Shown one piece after another: positions 39,344-49,827 of a DNA stretch of 64,000 nt (positions within the stretch are counted from its first letter, which is position 1; each line of letters begins with the position of its first letter). Source of the stretch: an uncultured Pelagibacteraceae bacterium (GTDB lineage Bacteria; Pseudomonadota; Alphaproteobacteria; Pelagibacterales; Pelagibacteraceae); NCBI GenBank assembly GCA_902613915.1, contig CACMJB010000001.1, forward strand, positions 1 through 64,000, in the 5' to 3' direction. The position numbers and the translations under genes were made by a program. A model generated the notes under the pieces. It did no database searches and had not been told where the DNA came from. It saw nothing but the letters and a program-made list of their open reading frames with translations.

Positions 39344-39679
39344 ATGATACCTACTTGGGCAATTGTTTTAGACTACATTCTTGGAACAATAATGTGGACT
39401 TTGATTGGCAGAGCTTTCATGAACATATTTCAAAGGGAAGACTCTACTTTCTTTTTTATGAGAGTTTTTGTTAAGTACACTAATCCAATCATAAACTTAT
39501 TCAAATTTATTACCCCGAGTTTTTTATTTGGCCCTTTTATTGCGCTTTATGTTGCATGGTTTTTTTATCTTTTTAGATTTTACGCAATGCCCTACATTTT
39601 AGGTTATGATGTCTGGGGGATGTTGGCGTTTCCCTTAGAAAGTGATTTTTCAAGACAGTTATATCAGTTATTCAACTAG
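39344..39679 (+). CDS. Hypothetical membrane protein (111 aa)
   Basis: Hydrophobic ORF, at least two TM segments, own spacer. Confidence 0.7.
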   Translation: MIPTWAIVLDYILGTIMWTLIGRAFMNIFQREDSTFFFMRVFVKYTNPIINLFKFITPSFLFGPFIALYVAWFFYLFRFYAMPYILGYDVWGMLAFPLESDFSRQLYQLFN

Positions 39680-39726
39680 ACTTTTAATTTTTTTGACAAA
39701 GTTTTAGTTTAAAATATAAACAAAAT

Positions 39727-40389
39727 ATGGGCAGTTTAATTAAAATTTCACCTTCGGTTTTATCCGCTGATTTTAGCAAATTAGGAGAAGAAGTAGTGTC
39801 ATTAGAAAAAGCTGGAGCTGACTACATACATATTGATGTGATGGACGGACATTTTGTACCAAATTTAACTATTGGTCCAGAAGTAATAAAGAAACTTAGA
39901 CCGCTTACAAAAAAGATATTTGATGTTCATCTAATGATTTCACCCGTCGATAATTTTGTCAAAGACTTTGCTAATGCTGGTGCAGATATCATTACGTTTC
40001 ACCCAGAAGCAACCCCTGATGTTTCTAAAACAATTAAATTAATTAAAGAACATAATAAAAAAGTTGGTATTTCACTTAAACCAAAATCAAAAATTGATTT
40101 GATAAAGGATCATTTGAATCAAATAGACTTGGTTCTAATTATGAGTGTTGAGCCTGGATTTGGAGGTCAAAAATTTATGCCAGAGGTTTTAGAAAAAACT
40201 AAGGCTGTAAGAGAATTAATCGATAAGAATAATTTAAATGTAGATGTTGAAATAGATGGTGGAATTAATTTTGAAAACTGTTCTAAAGCAAAAAATGCTG
40301 GCGCGAATATACTTGTGTCTGGGTCAACTATCTTTAAAGAAAATAAGGGTGACCTTAAAAGAAATATAGAAATTCTTAGAAATAATTAA
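39727..40389 (+). CDS. rpe: Ribulose-phosphate 3-epimerase
   Basis: SPSVLSADFSKLGEEV; HIDVMDGHFVPNLTIGP; SVEPGFGGQKFMP; VDGGIN-like motif. Confidence 0.97.
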   Translation: MGSLIKISPSVLSADFSKLGEEVVSLEKAGADYIHIDVMDGHFVPNLTIGPEVIKKLRPLTKKIFDVHLMISPVDNFVKDFANAGADIITFHPEATPDVSKTIKLIKEHNKKVGISLKPKSKIDLIKDHLNQIDLVLIMSVEPGFGGQKFMPEVLEKTKAVRELIDKNNLNVDVEIDGGINFENCSKAKNAGANILVSGSTIFKENKGDLKRNIEILRNN

Positions 40390-40392
40390 TAA

Positions 40393-42030
40393 ATGTTTGG
40401 ACTGAAAAGTGTCTACTTTTATTTAGTTGCTTGTCAGATAACATTAATCAAGTTTTTTAAAAGAATATATTTCTCATCAAAAAATTATAATAAATCTTTA
40501 GAATCTAAAACACCACAACAAGTCTATTATAATCCGAATTCATTTTTATTATCAATAATCACTTCATACAAAACTCGCTCATTTAAAATTAATGATATAG
40601 ATCCAAATATTTTTTGGTTAGAAGATAAAAAAAAAGATGCAGAACAAATGCATAGTTTTTTATGGCTTAGCCTTATGGATAGAAAAACTGACCACACTAA
40701 AATAAAAAAAATTATTTATATTTGGATGCTAAAGAATGCAAAATATAGAAAAAAAACCTGGGAGACTTCGACATTAAGCACTAGAATTATTAGCTGGATT
40801 CTAAATGTAGATATTATTTTAAATAATAGTACTTTTGATTTTAGAAGAAATTTTTTAAATTGTTTAATTAGCCAAACTAATCATTTAAAAAAAAATATAA
40901 TATTCGAAAATAATTTTAAAAATAAAATTGAGATTTTAATTGCAATAATTTTAACTGGACTTGTTTTTAAAGAGTACGAGGAAAATTTTAATATTGGTAT
41001 CAAAGAATTAGAAACACTAATAAGAGATTTTTTTGACAATGATGGCTTTCCACTATCGCGAAATCCAAATGATTTAATATTTTTTGCAAAATATTTAATA
41101 TTTTGCAAAGAGCTTATTAAAGATAGTCAGAAATATGTGCCTGAATTTTTACAAGACATAATAGATAAAAATCTAAATTGTATTCATTTTATAAAAACAC
41201 CGAATGGGCAACTGCCACTATTTAATGGAGCTTCTGTTGTTAACTTAAATCAAATTCAAAAGTACTTAGATGAATTTAAACCTAATAGTAAAAATAAAAA
41301 TCTAGGTGGTTTATTTAAGATAAAATATAAAAATCATTTTTTAATAATAGATACAGGAAGACCTCCAAAGCAAAAATTTTCAAAATCATATCAATCAGGG
41401 CCTCTCTCTTTTGAATATTTTTTAGATGGAATAAAAATTATTACTAATTCAGGATTTGGTGGTCATATTTCAAAAAGAGCTGAAGAACTAAGTAGACTTA
41501 CTGCGTGCCAATCAACATTAAGCATTAATGATACATCTGTGACAAAATTTGAGAAAAGTGAAATGTTAAACAAAGTTTTTGGAAACTCCATTGAAGACAC
41601 CTTTAAATCTTTTGAATTGTTTTCTAAAGATGAAAATGGACTAATAGGTTGTTCATCTTCTAATAATGGTTATGAAAAAAAGTTTGGATGCACTCATAAA
41701 AGAGAAATTTATATAAATAAGGTGAACAATTGTTTAAAAGGGGTGGATCACATCATTAAAGCAAAAGATGGATATCCAATTAGATACGCATTTAGATTTC
41801 ACATTAATCCAGAGCTGAGTGCTGTTAAAACTATGAGCGGAAATAGTGCTCTAATTCAAATTTCTAAAAATAGATCACTCATCTTTACTGTCAAAGATGA
41901 AAGTTTAGAAATTGAAAAAAGTATATTTTTAGGTGGAAAAAAAATATTAGATAATACATGTATAACAATTAGTGGTAATTTAGTTAATAAAAATAAAACT
42001 TTTAACTGGGAAATTAAGAAAAATATTTAA
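40393..42030 (+). CDS. Heparinase II/III family protein
   Basis: C-terminal GPLSFEYFLDGIKIITNSGFGG...RLTACQSTLSINDTSVTKF typical of heparinase II/III-like proteins; lies between rpe and purH. Confidence 0.82.
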   Translation: MFGLKSVYFYLVACQITLIKFFKRIYFSSKNYNKSLESKTPQQVYYNPNSFLLSIITSYKTRSFKINDIDPNIFWLEDKKKDAEQMHSFLWLSLMDRKTDHTKIKKIIYIWMLKNAKYRKKTWETSTLSTRIISWILNVDIILNNSTFDFRRNFLNCLISQTNHLKKNIIFENNFKNKIEILIAIILTGLVFKEYEENFNIGIKELETLIRDFFDNDGFPLSRNPNDLIFFAKYLIFCKELIKDSQKYVPEFLQDIIDKNLNCIHFIKTPNGQLPLFNGASVVNLNQIQKYLDEFKPNSKNKNLGGLFKIKYKNHFLIIDTGRPPKQKFSKSYQSGPLSFEYFLDGIKIITNSGFGGHISKRAEELSRLTACQSTLSINDTSVTKFEKSEMLNKVFGNSIEDTFKSFELFSKDENGLIGCSSSNNGYEKKFGCTHKREIYINKVNNCLKGVDHIIKAKDGYPIRYAFRFHINPELSAVKTMSGNSALIQISKNRSLIFTVKDESLEIEKSIFLGGKKILDNTCITISGNLVNKNKTFNWEIKKNI

Positions 42031-42032
42031 AC

Positions 42033-43583
42033 ATGAATTTGAAAATTAAGAATGCTTTAATATCAGTTTCAAATAAAGAAAATTTGGTTTCGCTACTTAA
42101 AACTCTTAAAAAATTTAATGTTAATATTATAAGTTCTGGAGGAACTTATGCTTCAATTAGAAAATTAGGATATCAGTGCACAGAGCTATCAAAATATACA
42201 GGTTTTAAAGAAATGCTGGATGGGAGAGTTAAAACACTCCATCCAAAAATACATGCTGGAATTCTTCATGATAGACAAAATAAAAAACACAAAAGTGAAA
42301 TGTCTAAACAAAATTTTCCTGCCATTGATCTAATAGTTGTTAACTTTTATCCTTTTCAGAAAATTGTTTTAAGCTCAAAAAATCCAAAACAAATTATTGA
42401 AAATATTGATATTGGTGGACCTACAATGGTTAGAGCTGCAGCAAAAAACTTTAATAATGTTACAATTATAACAAACAAAGATGATTATGGATATCTGATT
42501 GAAGAATTAGAAAACCTTAAAGGAAAAACTTCCTTAAAATTTAGAGAATTAATGTCCTCAAAAGCATTTGGTTTAACCGCATATTATGATGCGATGATCG
42601 CTAATTGGTTTAATAAAAAACTCAAGATTGAATTTCCTGAAAGAAAAACAATCTTTGGAAGAAAATTGCAAAAATTGAGGTATGGCGAAAATCCTCATCA
42701 ACAAAGTTCGATTTATGTTAACGACTATAATGACAAACATTTAAAATTTGATCAAATTCATGGGAAAGAACTAAGCTACAACAATTACAATGATATGTTT
42801 GCTTCATTAGAAATTTTAAATTCTTTAAAGAAAAATTCAGGAACTGTCATTATTAAACACGCTAACCCTTGTGGTGTATCAGAAAATAAGGTTCCCTTAA
42901 TCTCTTTTAAAAATGCTTATGCATCCGATCCCATTAGTGCTTTTGGTGGAGTTATAGCTTGCAACTATAGAATTAATAAAAGGGTAGCCCTTGAAATAAA
43001 CAAAAATTTTTTAGAAGTTATTCTGGCTAAAGGATTTGAAAAAGATGCCTTGAATATTCTTAAAAAAAAGAAAAAATTAAGAATTATTGATATTTCTAAT
43101 TTTAATCTAAATAGTCTCTCTTCTATCAAAACATTTGATGGTTCTTTTTTACTACAAAGTAAAGATAATATTGTGATTGATAAAAAAAAATTGAAGTGCG
43201 TAACTAAATTAAAGCCAAACAAAAAAGAATTAGCTGAAGTTAAATTTGCATTTAATATTTGTAAATATGTTAAATCTAATGCGATAGTGTTATGTAGTAA
43301 TTTTTCAACAATCGGTATTGGGGCTGGTCAACCAAGTAGATTAGACAGTTGTAAAATTGCCGTACAAAAAGCAAAACAATTTCAATCTTCAAAAATTAAG
43401 AACTCTATAGCAGCGTCAGACGCGTTCTTTCCTTTTGCTGATGGAATAAATGCATTAATTAAAGCAGGCGTTAAAACAATAGTGCAACCAGGTGGTTCAA
43501 TTAGAGATCAAGAAGTTATTAATGCCGCTAATAAAGCCAATATTAAAATGATTTTTACTGGAATTAGACACTTCAATCATTAA
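42033..43583 (+). CDS. purH: Bifunctional AICAR formyltransferase/IMP cyclohydrolase
   Basis: LKTLHPKIHAGIL-like; LRYGENPHQQSSIY; KHANPCGVSEN; SDAFFPFADGI; QPGGSIRDQEVI. Confidence 0.97.
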   Translation: MNLKIKNALISVSNKENLVSLLKTLKKFNVNIISSGGTYASIRKLGYQCTELSKYTGFKEMLDGRVKTLHPKIHAGILHDRQNKKHKSEMSKQNFPAIDLIVVNFYPFQKIVLSSKNPKQIIENIDIGGPTMVRAAAKNFNNVTIITNKDDYGYLIEELENLKGKTSLKFRELMSSKAFGLTAYYDAMIANWFNKKLKIEFPERKTIFGRKLQKLRYGENPHQQSSIYVNDYNDKHLKFDQIHGKELSYNNYNDMFASLEILNSLKKNSGTVIIKHANPCGVSENKVPLISFKNAYASDPISAFGGVIACNYRINKRVALEINKNFLEVILAKGFEKDALNILKKKKKLRIIDISNFNLNSLSSIKTFDGSFLLQSKDNIVIDKKKLKCVTKLKPNKKELAEVKFAFNICKYVKSNAIVLCSNFSTIGIGAGQPSRLDSCKIAVQKAKQFQSSKIKNSIAASDAFFPFADGINALIKAGVKTIVQPGGSIRDQEVINAANKANIKMIFTGIRHFNH

Positions 43584-43918
43584 TCTAATTTATCAATTTT
43601 TGCTGCTAGTATAAAGTCACTTTCAGCTAACCCTTTAATTGCATGAGTAAAAATTTTTATCTTACAATAACCCCAACCAAAGGAAATGTCTGGATGATGG
43701 TTTTCTTGCTCAGCTATTTCTCCAACCTTGTTGGTGAAATTCAAGCTTTCCTTAAAATTCTTAAATTTAAAGTTTTTAATTAAATAATAGTTTTTATCCT
43801 CATTACTTTTAACATCCCAACCATCAACTTTTTTTAAATACTTATGTATTTCACTTTTATCAAATGGTGGGATATTACCATCACATGCTACACATTTTTT
43901 TTTATACAATTCAGTCAC
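43580..43918 (-). CDS. phhB: 4a-hydroxytetrahydrobiopterin dehydratase
   Basis: GEIAEQENHHPDISFGWGYCKIKIFTHAIKGLAESDFILAAKID. Confidence 0.93.
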   Translation of the reverse strand: MTELYKKKCVACDGNIPPFDKSEIHKYLKKVDGWDVKSNEDKNYYLIKNFKFKNFKESLNFTNKVGEIAEQENHHPDISFGWGYCKIKIFTHAIKGLAESDFILAAKIDKLD

Positions 43919-43971
43919 TATTATTTTTATACTAAATATTTAAATTTTAGTGTAAAATATATAATTGAAAC

Positions 43972-44763
43972 ATGTATTTAAATATAAATTATTCAAATTT
44001 AGAAAAAGTCGCAGCTGAGAATTGTAATAATTATGTTGAAGCTGAACCATTTCCATCAATTGTTTTTGATAATTTTTTTAATACAACTATACTTGAAAAA
44101 ATCTTAAGTGATTTCCCAAAAAATATAAACAAAATTGGAAATGAATATAAAAATAAAGCTGAAAAAAAACTAAGCTTAAATGATCCCGAAAAATTGTCTG
44201 AAAGTACAAATAATTTTATCAACTATTTAAACTCTGCACCGTTTGTCAAATTTCTCAACAAGTTAACAGGCATAAAAGAGACACTTATTACAGACCCTTA
44301 TTTAGTTGGAGGTGGACTTCATGAATTGAGAAACGGTGGTCATTTAAATGTTCACGCGGATTTTAATCAACACCCTAAGATGAAATTAGACCGAAGACTA
44401 AATATTTTAATTTACCTAAATCATAATTGGAAAGAAAATAACGGAGGTCATCTTGAATTATGGGATAGAAACATGAAAGAGTGTAAAAAGAAAATATTTC
44501 CTTTATTTAATAGAATGGTTGTATTTAGTACGACTGATTTTTCATATCATGGCAATCCAGATATCGTAAAAACTGATGACAACAATTCAAGAAAATCTAT
44601 TGCGTTATACTATTATTCAAATGGAAGACCTAACGAAGAGCGAGAGCTTGGATTGCATTCTACAATTTTCAGAAAAAGACCTGGTACCGATGACATAGAT
44701 GGCAATTTAGAATTTAAAAAGTTGTTTGGAAAAATTTACTTTAAATCTAAAAAAAAAATATAG
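43972..44763 (+). CDS. 2-oxoglutarate/Fe(II)-dependent oxygenase (prolyl 4-hydroxylase-like)
   Basis: HADFNQHPKMKLDRRLNILIYLNHNWKENNGGHLELWD...SYHGNP metal/2OG motif. Confidence 0.88.
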   Translation: MYLNINYSNLEKVAAENCNNYVEAEPFPSIVFDNFFNTTILEKILSDFPKNINKIGNEYKNKAEKKLSLNDPEKLSESTNNFINYLNSAPFVKFLNKLTGIKETLITDPYLVGGGLHELRNGGHLNVHADFNQHPKMKLDRRLNILIYLNHNWKENNGGHLELWDRNMKECKKKIFPLFNRMVVFSTTDFSYHGNPDIVKTDDNNSRKSIALYYYSNGRPNEERELGLHSTIFRKRPGTDDIDGNLEFKKLFGKIYFKSKKKI

Positions 44764-44767
44764 TTTT

Positions 44768-44842
44768 TGGAGCGGGCAAAGGGGTTCGAACCCTCGACCT
44801 TCTCGTTGGCAACGAGACGCTCTACCACTGAGCTATGCCCGC
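44768..44842 (-). tRNA. tRNA-Gly (anticodon GCC), CCA encoded
   Basis: Reverse complement GCGGGCATAGCTCAGTGGTAGAGCGTCTCGTTGCCAACGAGAAGGTCGAGGGTTCGAACCCCTTTGCCCGCTCCA folds as a cloverleaf with TTGCCAA anticodon loop. Confidence 0.97.
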
Positions 44843-44937
44843 AATATAAAAATAGCTTAACCTAAATTTTATTACAAAACAAGAATTTGCAACTAATTAT
44901 TATTTAAATTAAACATCAAAAATATTAATAAAAAACT

Positions 44938-45603
44938 ATGATTAAAGAAAAGCTTCGACGTGGAACGATTTTATATAAAATCTATTTATACTATAATATT
45001 TTTATTAGATATCGTTTCTTAAGAAATAAAAAATCATTTTCACAGTTTGGTGAAGATTTATTTATTGAAGAGTTTTTCGCCAATCAAAAAGAAGGTAAAT
45101 ATGTAGATCTTGGTGCTTTCCATCCAATGAGAATGAGCAATACTTTTCTACTTTATAAAAAAGGATGGTCAGGAACAAATGTGGATTTGAATCCAATTTC
45201 AATCGATTTTTTTAATCTTGCTAGAAAAAACGATAATAATATTTGTGCTTTGATAAGTGATCAGGGTAACCAGTTGAAAAATGCATATTTTGTAAATCCA
45301 TGGAGTTCAGCAAATAGTATAAACATAAGTGAGAATACTAAAATTAAAAAAGAGATGATAACTGAAACTTTTAGTAATATTGTAAATCATGATTTTGATT
45401 TTTTAAATATTGATCTTGAAGGTCATGATTATAATGTTTTGAAAACAATTAATTTTAATAAATTTCACCCTAAGCTCATATGCATCGAAATATTAAGTGA
45501 TGATCAAAATAAAAAAAGTATATTTGATCACATGACGCAAAATAATTTTGTTTTTCTTAAAAATCTTGGGCCAAGCTTTTTTTTTACAAGAGGAATTAAA
45601 TGA
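44938..45603 (+). CDS. FkbM-family methyltransferase
   Basis: SQFGEDLFIEEFF...YVDLGAFHPMRMSNTFLLYKKGWSGTNVDLNP; DFLNIDLEGHDYNVLKTI. Confidence 0.85.
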   Translation: MIKEKLRRGTILYKIYLYYNIFIRYRFLRNKKSFSQFGEDLFIEEFFANQKEGKYVDLGAFHPMRMSNTFLLYKKGWSGTNVDLNPISIDFFNLARKNDNNICALISDQGNQLKNAYFVNPWSSANSINISENTKIKKEMITETFSNIVNHDFDFLNIDLEGHDYNVLKTINFNKFHPKLICIEILSDDQNKKSIFDHMTQNNFVFLKNLGPSFFFTRGIK

Positions 45604-46421
45604 GAGTTATTGACTGTTTTTCCTATTTTGATGAGGATATAATTTTAGAGATAAGGCTTTCAACTTTATACGATTACGTTGATGAATTTGTTATTTGTGA
45701 AGCCACATTAGATCATGCAGGAAATGAAAAAAAACTTAATTTTGATTTGGATAAGTTTAAGGAATACAAGAATAAAATTAATTATATTGTAATTGATGAT
45801 TTACCAAAAGAGGTGAAAAAATTTAAAAAAAATTGGCATCCAGCACATGCACGAGATCAGTTTCAAAGAAATGCTCTTGTACGAGGTATTAATCATTGTA
45901 ACGATAACGATTTAATAATGATTTCTGATTTGGATGAGATACCAAACCCAAAAAAAATTTCAAGTTTTGGAAGTGAAAATAATTATGTCTGCTTTGTACA
46001 AAATAATTATTTATTAAAATTTAATTTACTTAATACAACTGAACCTTACTGGTATGGCACAAGAATGTGTAGAAAAAAAAATTTAAAATCACCTCAATGG
46101 CTAAGAGAAATTAAAGCAAGAAAATTACCATTCTATAAATTTTATAAGCCTCGATTTGATGAATTTATACAAGACGGTGGATGGCACTTTAGTTCAGTGA
46201 AAGACGCGAAGGGTATTTATAAGAAGTTAAACTGTTATTCAGAGCAGCAATGGAATAACGATAAATATAAAAATATTGATATTATTGAAAAAAAAATTTT
46301 TGAAAAAAAAGATCTTTTTAATAGAGATTATAAGTATAAAGTGGTTAATATTGACAATTCTTTTCCAGATTTTATTTTTAAAAATCAAGAAAGATTAAAA
46401 GATTTAATTTATAAGGAATAA
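45600..46421 (+). CDS. Glycosyltransferase family 17-like protein
   Basis: MRVIDCFSYFDEDIILEIRLSTLYDYVDEFVICEATLDHAG; MISDLDEIPNP; GGWHFSS. Confidence 0.88.
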   Translation: MRVIDCFSYFDEDIILEIRLSTLYDYVDEFVICEATLDHAGNEKKLNFDLDKFKEYKNKINYIVIDDLPKEVKKFKKNWHPAHARDQFQRNALVRGINHCNDNDLIMISDLDEIPNPKKISSFGSENNYVCFVQNNYLLKFNLLNTTEPYWYGTRMCRKKNLKSPQWLREIKARKLPFYKFYKPRFDEFIQDGGWHFSSVKDAKGIYKKLNCYSEQQWNNDKYKNIDIIEKKIFEKKDLFNRDYKYKVVNIDNSFPDFIFKNQERLKDLIYKE

Positions 46422-46422
46422 A

Positions 46423-47055
46423 ATGTTAAAAGTTACTAAAAAAAATCTGCCAAATGAAATACCTATTTTTCCTTTATCTGGAGTAATTTATTTTCCTAAA
46501 ACTAATCTTCCCCTTAATATATTTGAACAAAGATATCTAGATTTAGTAAATGATGCTTACAGCAAAGATAAATTTATGGGCATGGTACAATCTATAAAAG
46601 AAAGTGATACCGTATATGATGTTGGTTGTTTAGGAAAAATAAGTGATTATCAAAAGAGCAAGGATGGGAGGATTTTAATTAACTTAACAGGAGTTTCTAG
46701 ATTTAAAATTTTAAAAGAAATAAAAAATGAAAAATTGTACCGTGTGTTTCAAGTAGATTATAAGAGTTTTGCAGCAGATATAGAAAATAATAATAATGAG
46801 ATAAATCTGGAAGATTTAATGGAAAAAGCAAAAATCTTTTTTAAAAAAAATGGTCTTTTGTTAAATTGGGTAGAATTTGAAAAATTAGACCAAGCACAAA
46901 AAATTAACACCTTGGCCATGATTGCTCCAATTACTAATGAGGAAAAACAAAAACTTTTAGAAACAGTATCTTTAGAGAGTAAAGTGGGGACTCTTAAAAA
47001 TATAATTAATTTTTATTTACACGAAACTAATTTAAACAATCAGACTATTCAGTAG
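46423..47055 (+). CDS. Lon protease N-terminal domain-like protein
   Basis: IPIFPLSGVIYFPKTNLPLNIFEQRYLDLVNDA. Confidence 0.9.
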   Translation: MLKVTKKNLPNEIPIFPLSGVIYFPKTNLPLNIFEQRYLDLVNDAYSKDKFMGMVQSIKESDTVYDVGCLGKISDYQKSKDGRILINLTGVSRFKILKEIKNEKLYRVFQVDYKSFAADIENNNNEINLEDLMEKAKIFFKKNGLLLNWVEFEKLDQAQKINTLAMIAPITNEEKQKLLETVSLESKVGTLKNIINFYLHETNLNNQTIQ

Positions 47056-47056
47056 T

Positions 47057-48331
47057 TTAATTAGCTGACTTATTCATTGAATCAAAAAAATCAGCATTAT
47101 TTTTTGTATTTTTTAATTTTGATATTAGAAATTCAATTCCATCCATAGTGCCCATTGGACTAATAATTCTTCGCAATACATTCATCTTTGAAAGATCATC
47201 TTTTTCAAATAATAATTCTTCTCTTCTTGTTCCAGATCTAGTAATATCTAGTGCAGGATATATCCTTTTGTCTGCAACTTTTCTATCAAGTATTAACTCT
47301 GAATTACCAGTTCCTTTAAACTCCTCAAAAATTACCTCGTCCATTCTGCTCCCTGTGTCGATTAAAGCTGTGGAAATTATAGTTAAAGACCCACCTTCCT
47401 CTACGTTTCGAGCTGCACCAAAAAATCTTTTGGGTCTCTGAAGTGCATTAGCATCAACACCACCAGTTAAAACTTTTCCTGAGCTTGGTATCACGGCATT
47501 ATATGCTCTTCCTAATCTTGTAATTGAATCTAATAAAATTACTACATCCTTTTTATGTTCAACTAATCTCTTTGCTTTTTCAATTACCATCTCTGCTACA
47601 GCTACGTGCCTTGAGGCTGGTTCGTCAAAAGTTGATGCAACTACTTCGCCTTTTACCGATCTTTGCATATCTGTTACTTCCTCTGGTCTTTCATCAATTA
47701 ACAGAACCATCAAATAACATTCGGGATGATTTGCTGTAATTGATTGAGCGATGTTTTGAAGAATAATTGTTTTCCCAGCTCTAGGAGGCGAAACTATTAA
47801 TGAACGTTGTCCTTTACCGATTGGACTAACTAGATCTATAAGTCTAGCTGTATTATCTGGTTTTTTCTCAACTTTTGTACTTTCAACCTCTAACTTTATC
47901 CTCTCGTTAGGATAAAGAGGTGTTAAATTGTCAAAAGCAATTTTATTTTTTCCTTTTTCAGGTTCGTCAAAATTAATTTTATTTACCTTTAATAAAGCGA
48001 AATATCTTTCTGCATCTTTTGGACCTCTAATTTCTCCCTCAACCGAGTCTCCTGTTCTTAAGCCAAATCTTCTTATTTGGCTTGGGCTTACATAAATATC
48101 GTCTGGACCTGGTAAATAATTAGACTCTATTGCTCTTAAAAACCCAAAACCATCTTGTAAAACTTCTAATACACCTGTAGCAGTAATTTGCTCATTTTTT
48201 TCAGCTAACTTTTTTAATATAGCAAAAAGAATTTCTTGTTTTCTTAATGTGCTTGGGTTTTCAATTCCAAGCTTTTCGGCTTCATTAATAAGCTCTGCAG
48301 GATTCTTCTTTTTTAATTCTTGTAGGTTCAT
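47057..48331 (-). CDS. rho: Transcription termination factor Rho
   Basis: [46 protein letters not shown]. Confidence 0.98.
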   Translation of the reverse strand: MNLQELKKKNPAELINEAEKLGIENPSTLRKQEILFAILKKLAEKNEQITATGVLEVLQDGFGFLRAIESNYLPGPDDIYVSPSQIRRFGLRTGDSVEGEIRGPKDAERYFALLKVNKINFDEPEKGKNKIAFDNLTPLYPNERIKLEVESTKVEKKPDNTARLIDLVSPIGKGQRSLIVSPPRAGKTIILQNIAQSITANHPECYLMVLLIDERPEEVTDMQRSVKGEVVASTFDEPASRHVAVAEMVIEKAKRLVEHKKDVVILLDSITRLGRAYNAVIPSSGKVLTGGVDANALQRPKRFFGAARNVEEGGSLTIISTALIDTGSRMDEVIFEEFKGTGNSELILDRKVADKRIYPALDITRSGTRREELLFEKDDLSKMNVLRRIISPMGTMDGIEFLISKLKNTKNNADFFDSMNKSAN

Positions 48332-48397
48332 GAAATTGTGTTGATTAGTAGGAAAGTGTTAAAAATATATGACTTTTTTAAAAAAATTCAAGGCCTA

Positions 48398-48832
48398 TTA
48401 TAAAGGTTTAAAAACAACAGCAAATACAACAAATATTAGTATGACTGTCGGCACTTCATTAATAATTCTATAGAATTTTGCGGATTTTGTGTTTGTAGAG
48501 TTTTTTAGGGCAACACGACATTTTCCTAAATATTCGTTATAACCTGTTAAAATAATCACTAATATTATCTTGATTTGCATCCATAATTGAGAAAAAATTT
48601 CAAATCCATTAATATGAATTAATATTAATCCAAAAACCCAGGTCAATATCATAGCTGGTCTCATAATGTAAAAAAGTAATCTTCTCTCCATTGTTTCAAA
48701 AATTTCTGTTGCTTCTTTTTTTTCTTTATTCTCTACATGATAAACAAAAATACGTGGCAAGTATAATAATCCGGCAATCCAAGATATTGCTGCGATCAAG
48801 TGGAGTGATTTAAATAAAAGGTAAAAGTTCAT
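48398..48832 (-). CDS. hemJ: Protoporphyrinogen oxidase HemJ
   Basis: LFKSLHLIAAISWIAGLLYLPRIFVYH; WMQIKIILVIILTGYN; next to hemH. Confidence 0.9.
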   Translation of the reverse strand: MNFYLLFKSLHLIAAISWIAGLLYLPRIFVYHVENKEKKEATEIFETMERRLLFYIMRPAMILTWVFGLILIHINGFEIFSQLWMQIKIILVIILTGYNEYLGKCRVALKNSTNTKSAKFYRIINEVPTVILIFVVFAVVFKPL

Positions 48833-49825
48833 TTAAATATATTTTCTCACAAGCATCTCAAGCAAATTGATATGATCTGAATTATCATTAAGGCATGGTA
48901 TTAAATCAAAGTTTTTACCACCATTTTCCATGAAGCTTTCTCTTCCTTGAATATCTATTTCTTCTAGGGTTTCTACACAATCTGAAGCAAAACCTGGGCA
49001 AATAACTAATAAGTTTTTAACTCCTTTGCTCGGCAAACTTTCTAAGGTTTTATCTGTATAAGGTGTTAGCCATTCTTGAGGGCCAAACCTTGACTGAAAA
49101 GTTGTCTGAATATCTATTTCATTAAAGCTTTCTTTCATAAGTCTCGTAGTTTTATGACAGTAACAATGGTATGGATCTCCCTTATCAAAATATTTTTTTG
49201 GAATGCCATGATATGAAGAAATAATTAAATCTGGTTTCCATCTTATTTTTCCTAATTTTTCTTTAACACTCTTTATAAGTGCATTTATGTATATTGGCTC
49301 ACTTTCATAATGAGGTATAACTTGTAAACTTGGTTGCCACCTCATGCCCATGAGCGACCTATAAACCTCATCACAAACAGTTGCTGTCGTTGCAGCCGCA
49401 TATTGTGGATACAAAGGAAGGATTATTATATTCTCACAACCGGCATCTTTAAGAATATTAAGTTTTGATTTTATGCTCGGGTTTCCATATCTCATTGCAA
49501 AATCGACAATAATTTTTTCATTTCCTATCTTGCTATTTAGTTTTTCTGCTTGGCTTCTTGTAAAATAAAGCAAAGGAGACTCGTTAGACTCTTTTCTCCA
49601 AATTTTTTTATACGCGTGTGCTGTTTTAGATGGTCTAAAAGTAAGTATAAATAAGTTTAAAATAATTTGCCACAATATAGGATTAACTTCTATTACTCTT
49701 CTATCAGAAAGAAATTCCTTTAGATATTTTCTTATATCCCACCAACTTGTAGAATCTGGTGTTCCCAAATTTATTAAAAGGACTCCTGTTTTACCAAATT
49801 TTACTTCTGGATGACCGTTTTGCAT
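48833..49825 (-). CDS. hemH: Ferrochelatase
   Basis: GVLLINLGTPDS; ISSYHGIPKKYFDKGDPYHCYC; CPGFASDCVETLEEI. Confidence 0.97.
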   Translation of the reverse strand: MQNGHPEVKFGKTGVLLINLGTPDSTSWWDIRKYLKEFLSDRRVIEVNPILWQIILNLFILTFRPSKTAHAYKKIWRKESNESPLLYFTRSQAEKLNSKIGNEKIIVDFAMRYGNPSIKSKLNILKDAGCENIIILPLYPQYAAATTATVCDEVYRSLMGMRWQPSLQVIPHYESEPIYINALIKSVKEKLGKIRWKPDLIISSYHGIPKKYFDKGDPYHCYCHKTTRLMKESFNEIDIQTTFQSRFGPQEWLTPYTDKTLESLPSKGVKNLLVICPGFASDCVETLEEIDIQGRESFMENGGKNFDLIPCLNDNSDHINLLEMLVRKYI

Positions 49826-49827
49826 TA

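Noticed and set aside
43580-43918. phhB without a neighbouring phenylalanine hydroxylase as a new pathway
   Set aside because: Orphan pterin carbinolamine dehydratases are common; location next to purH is not by itself informative.
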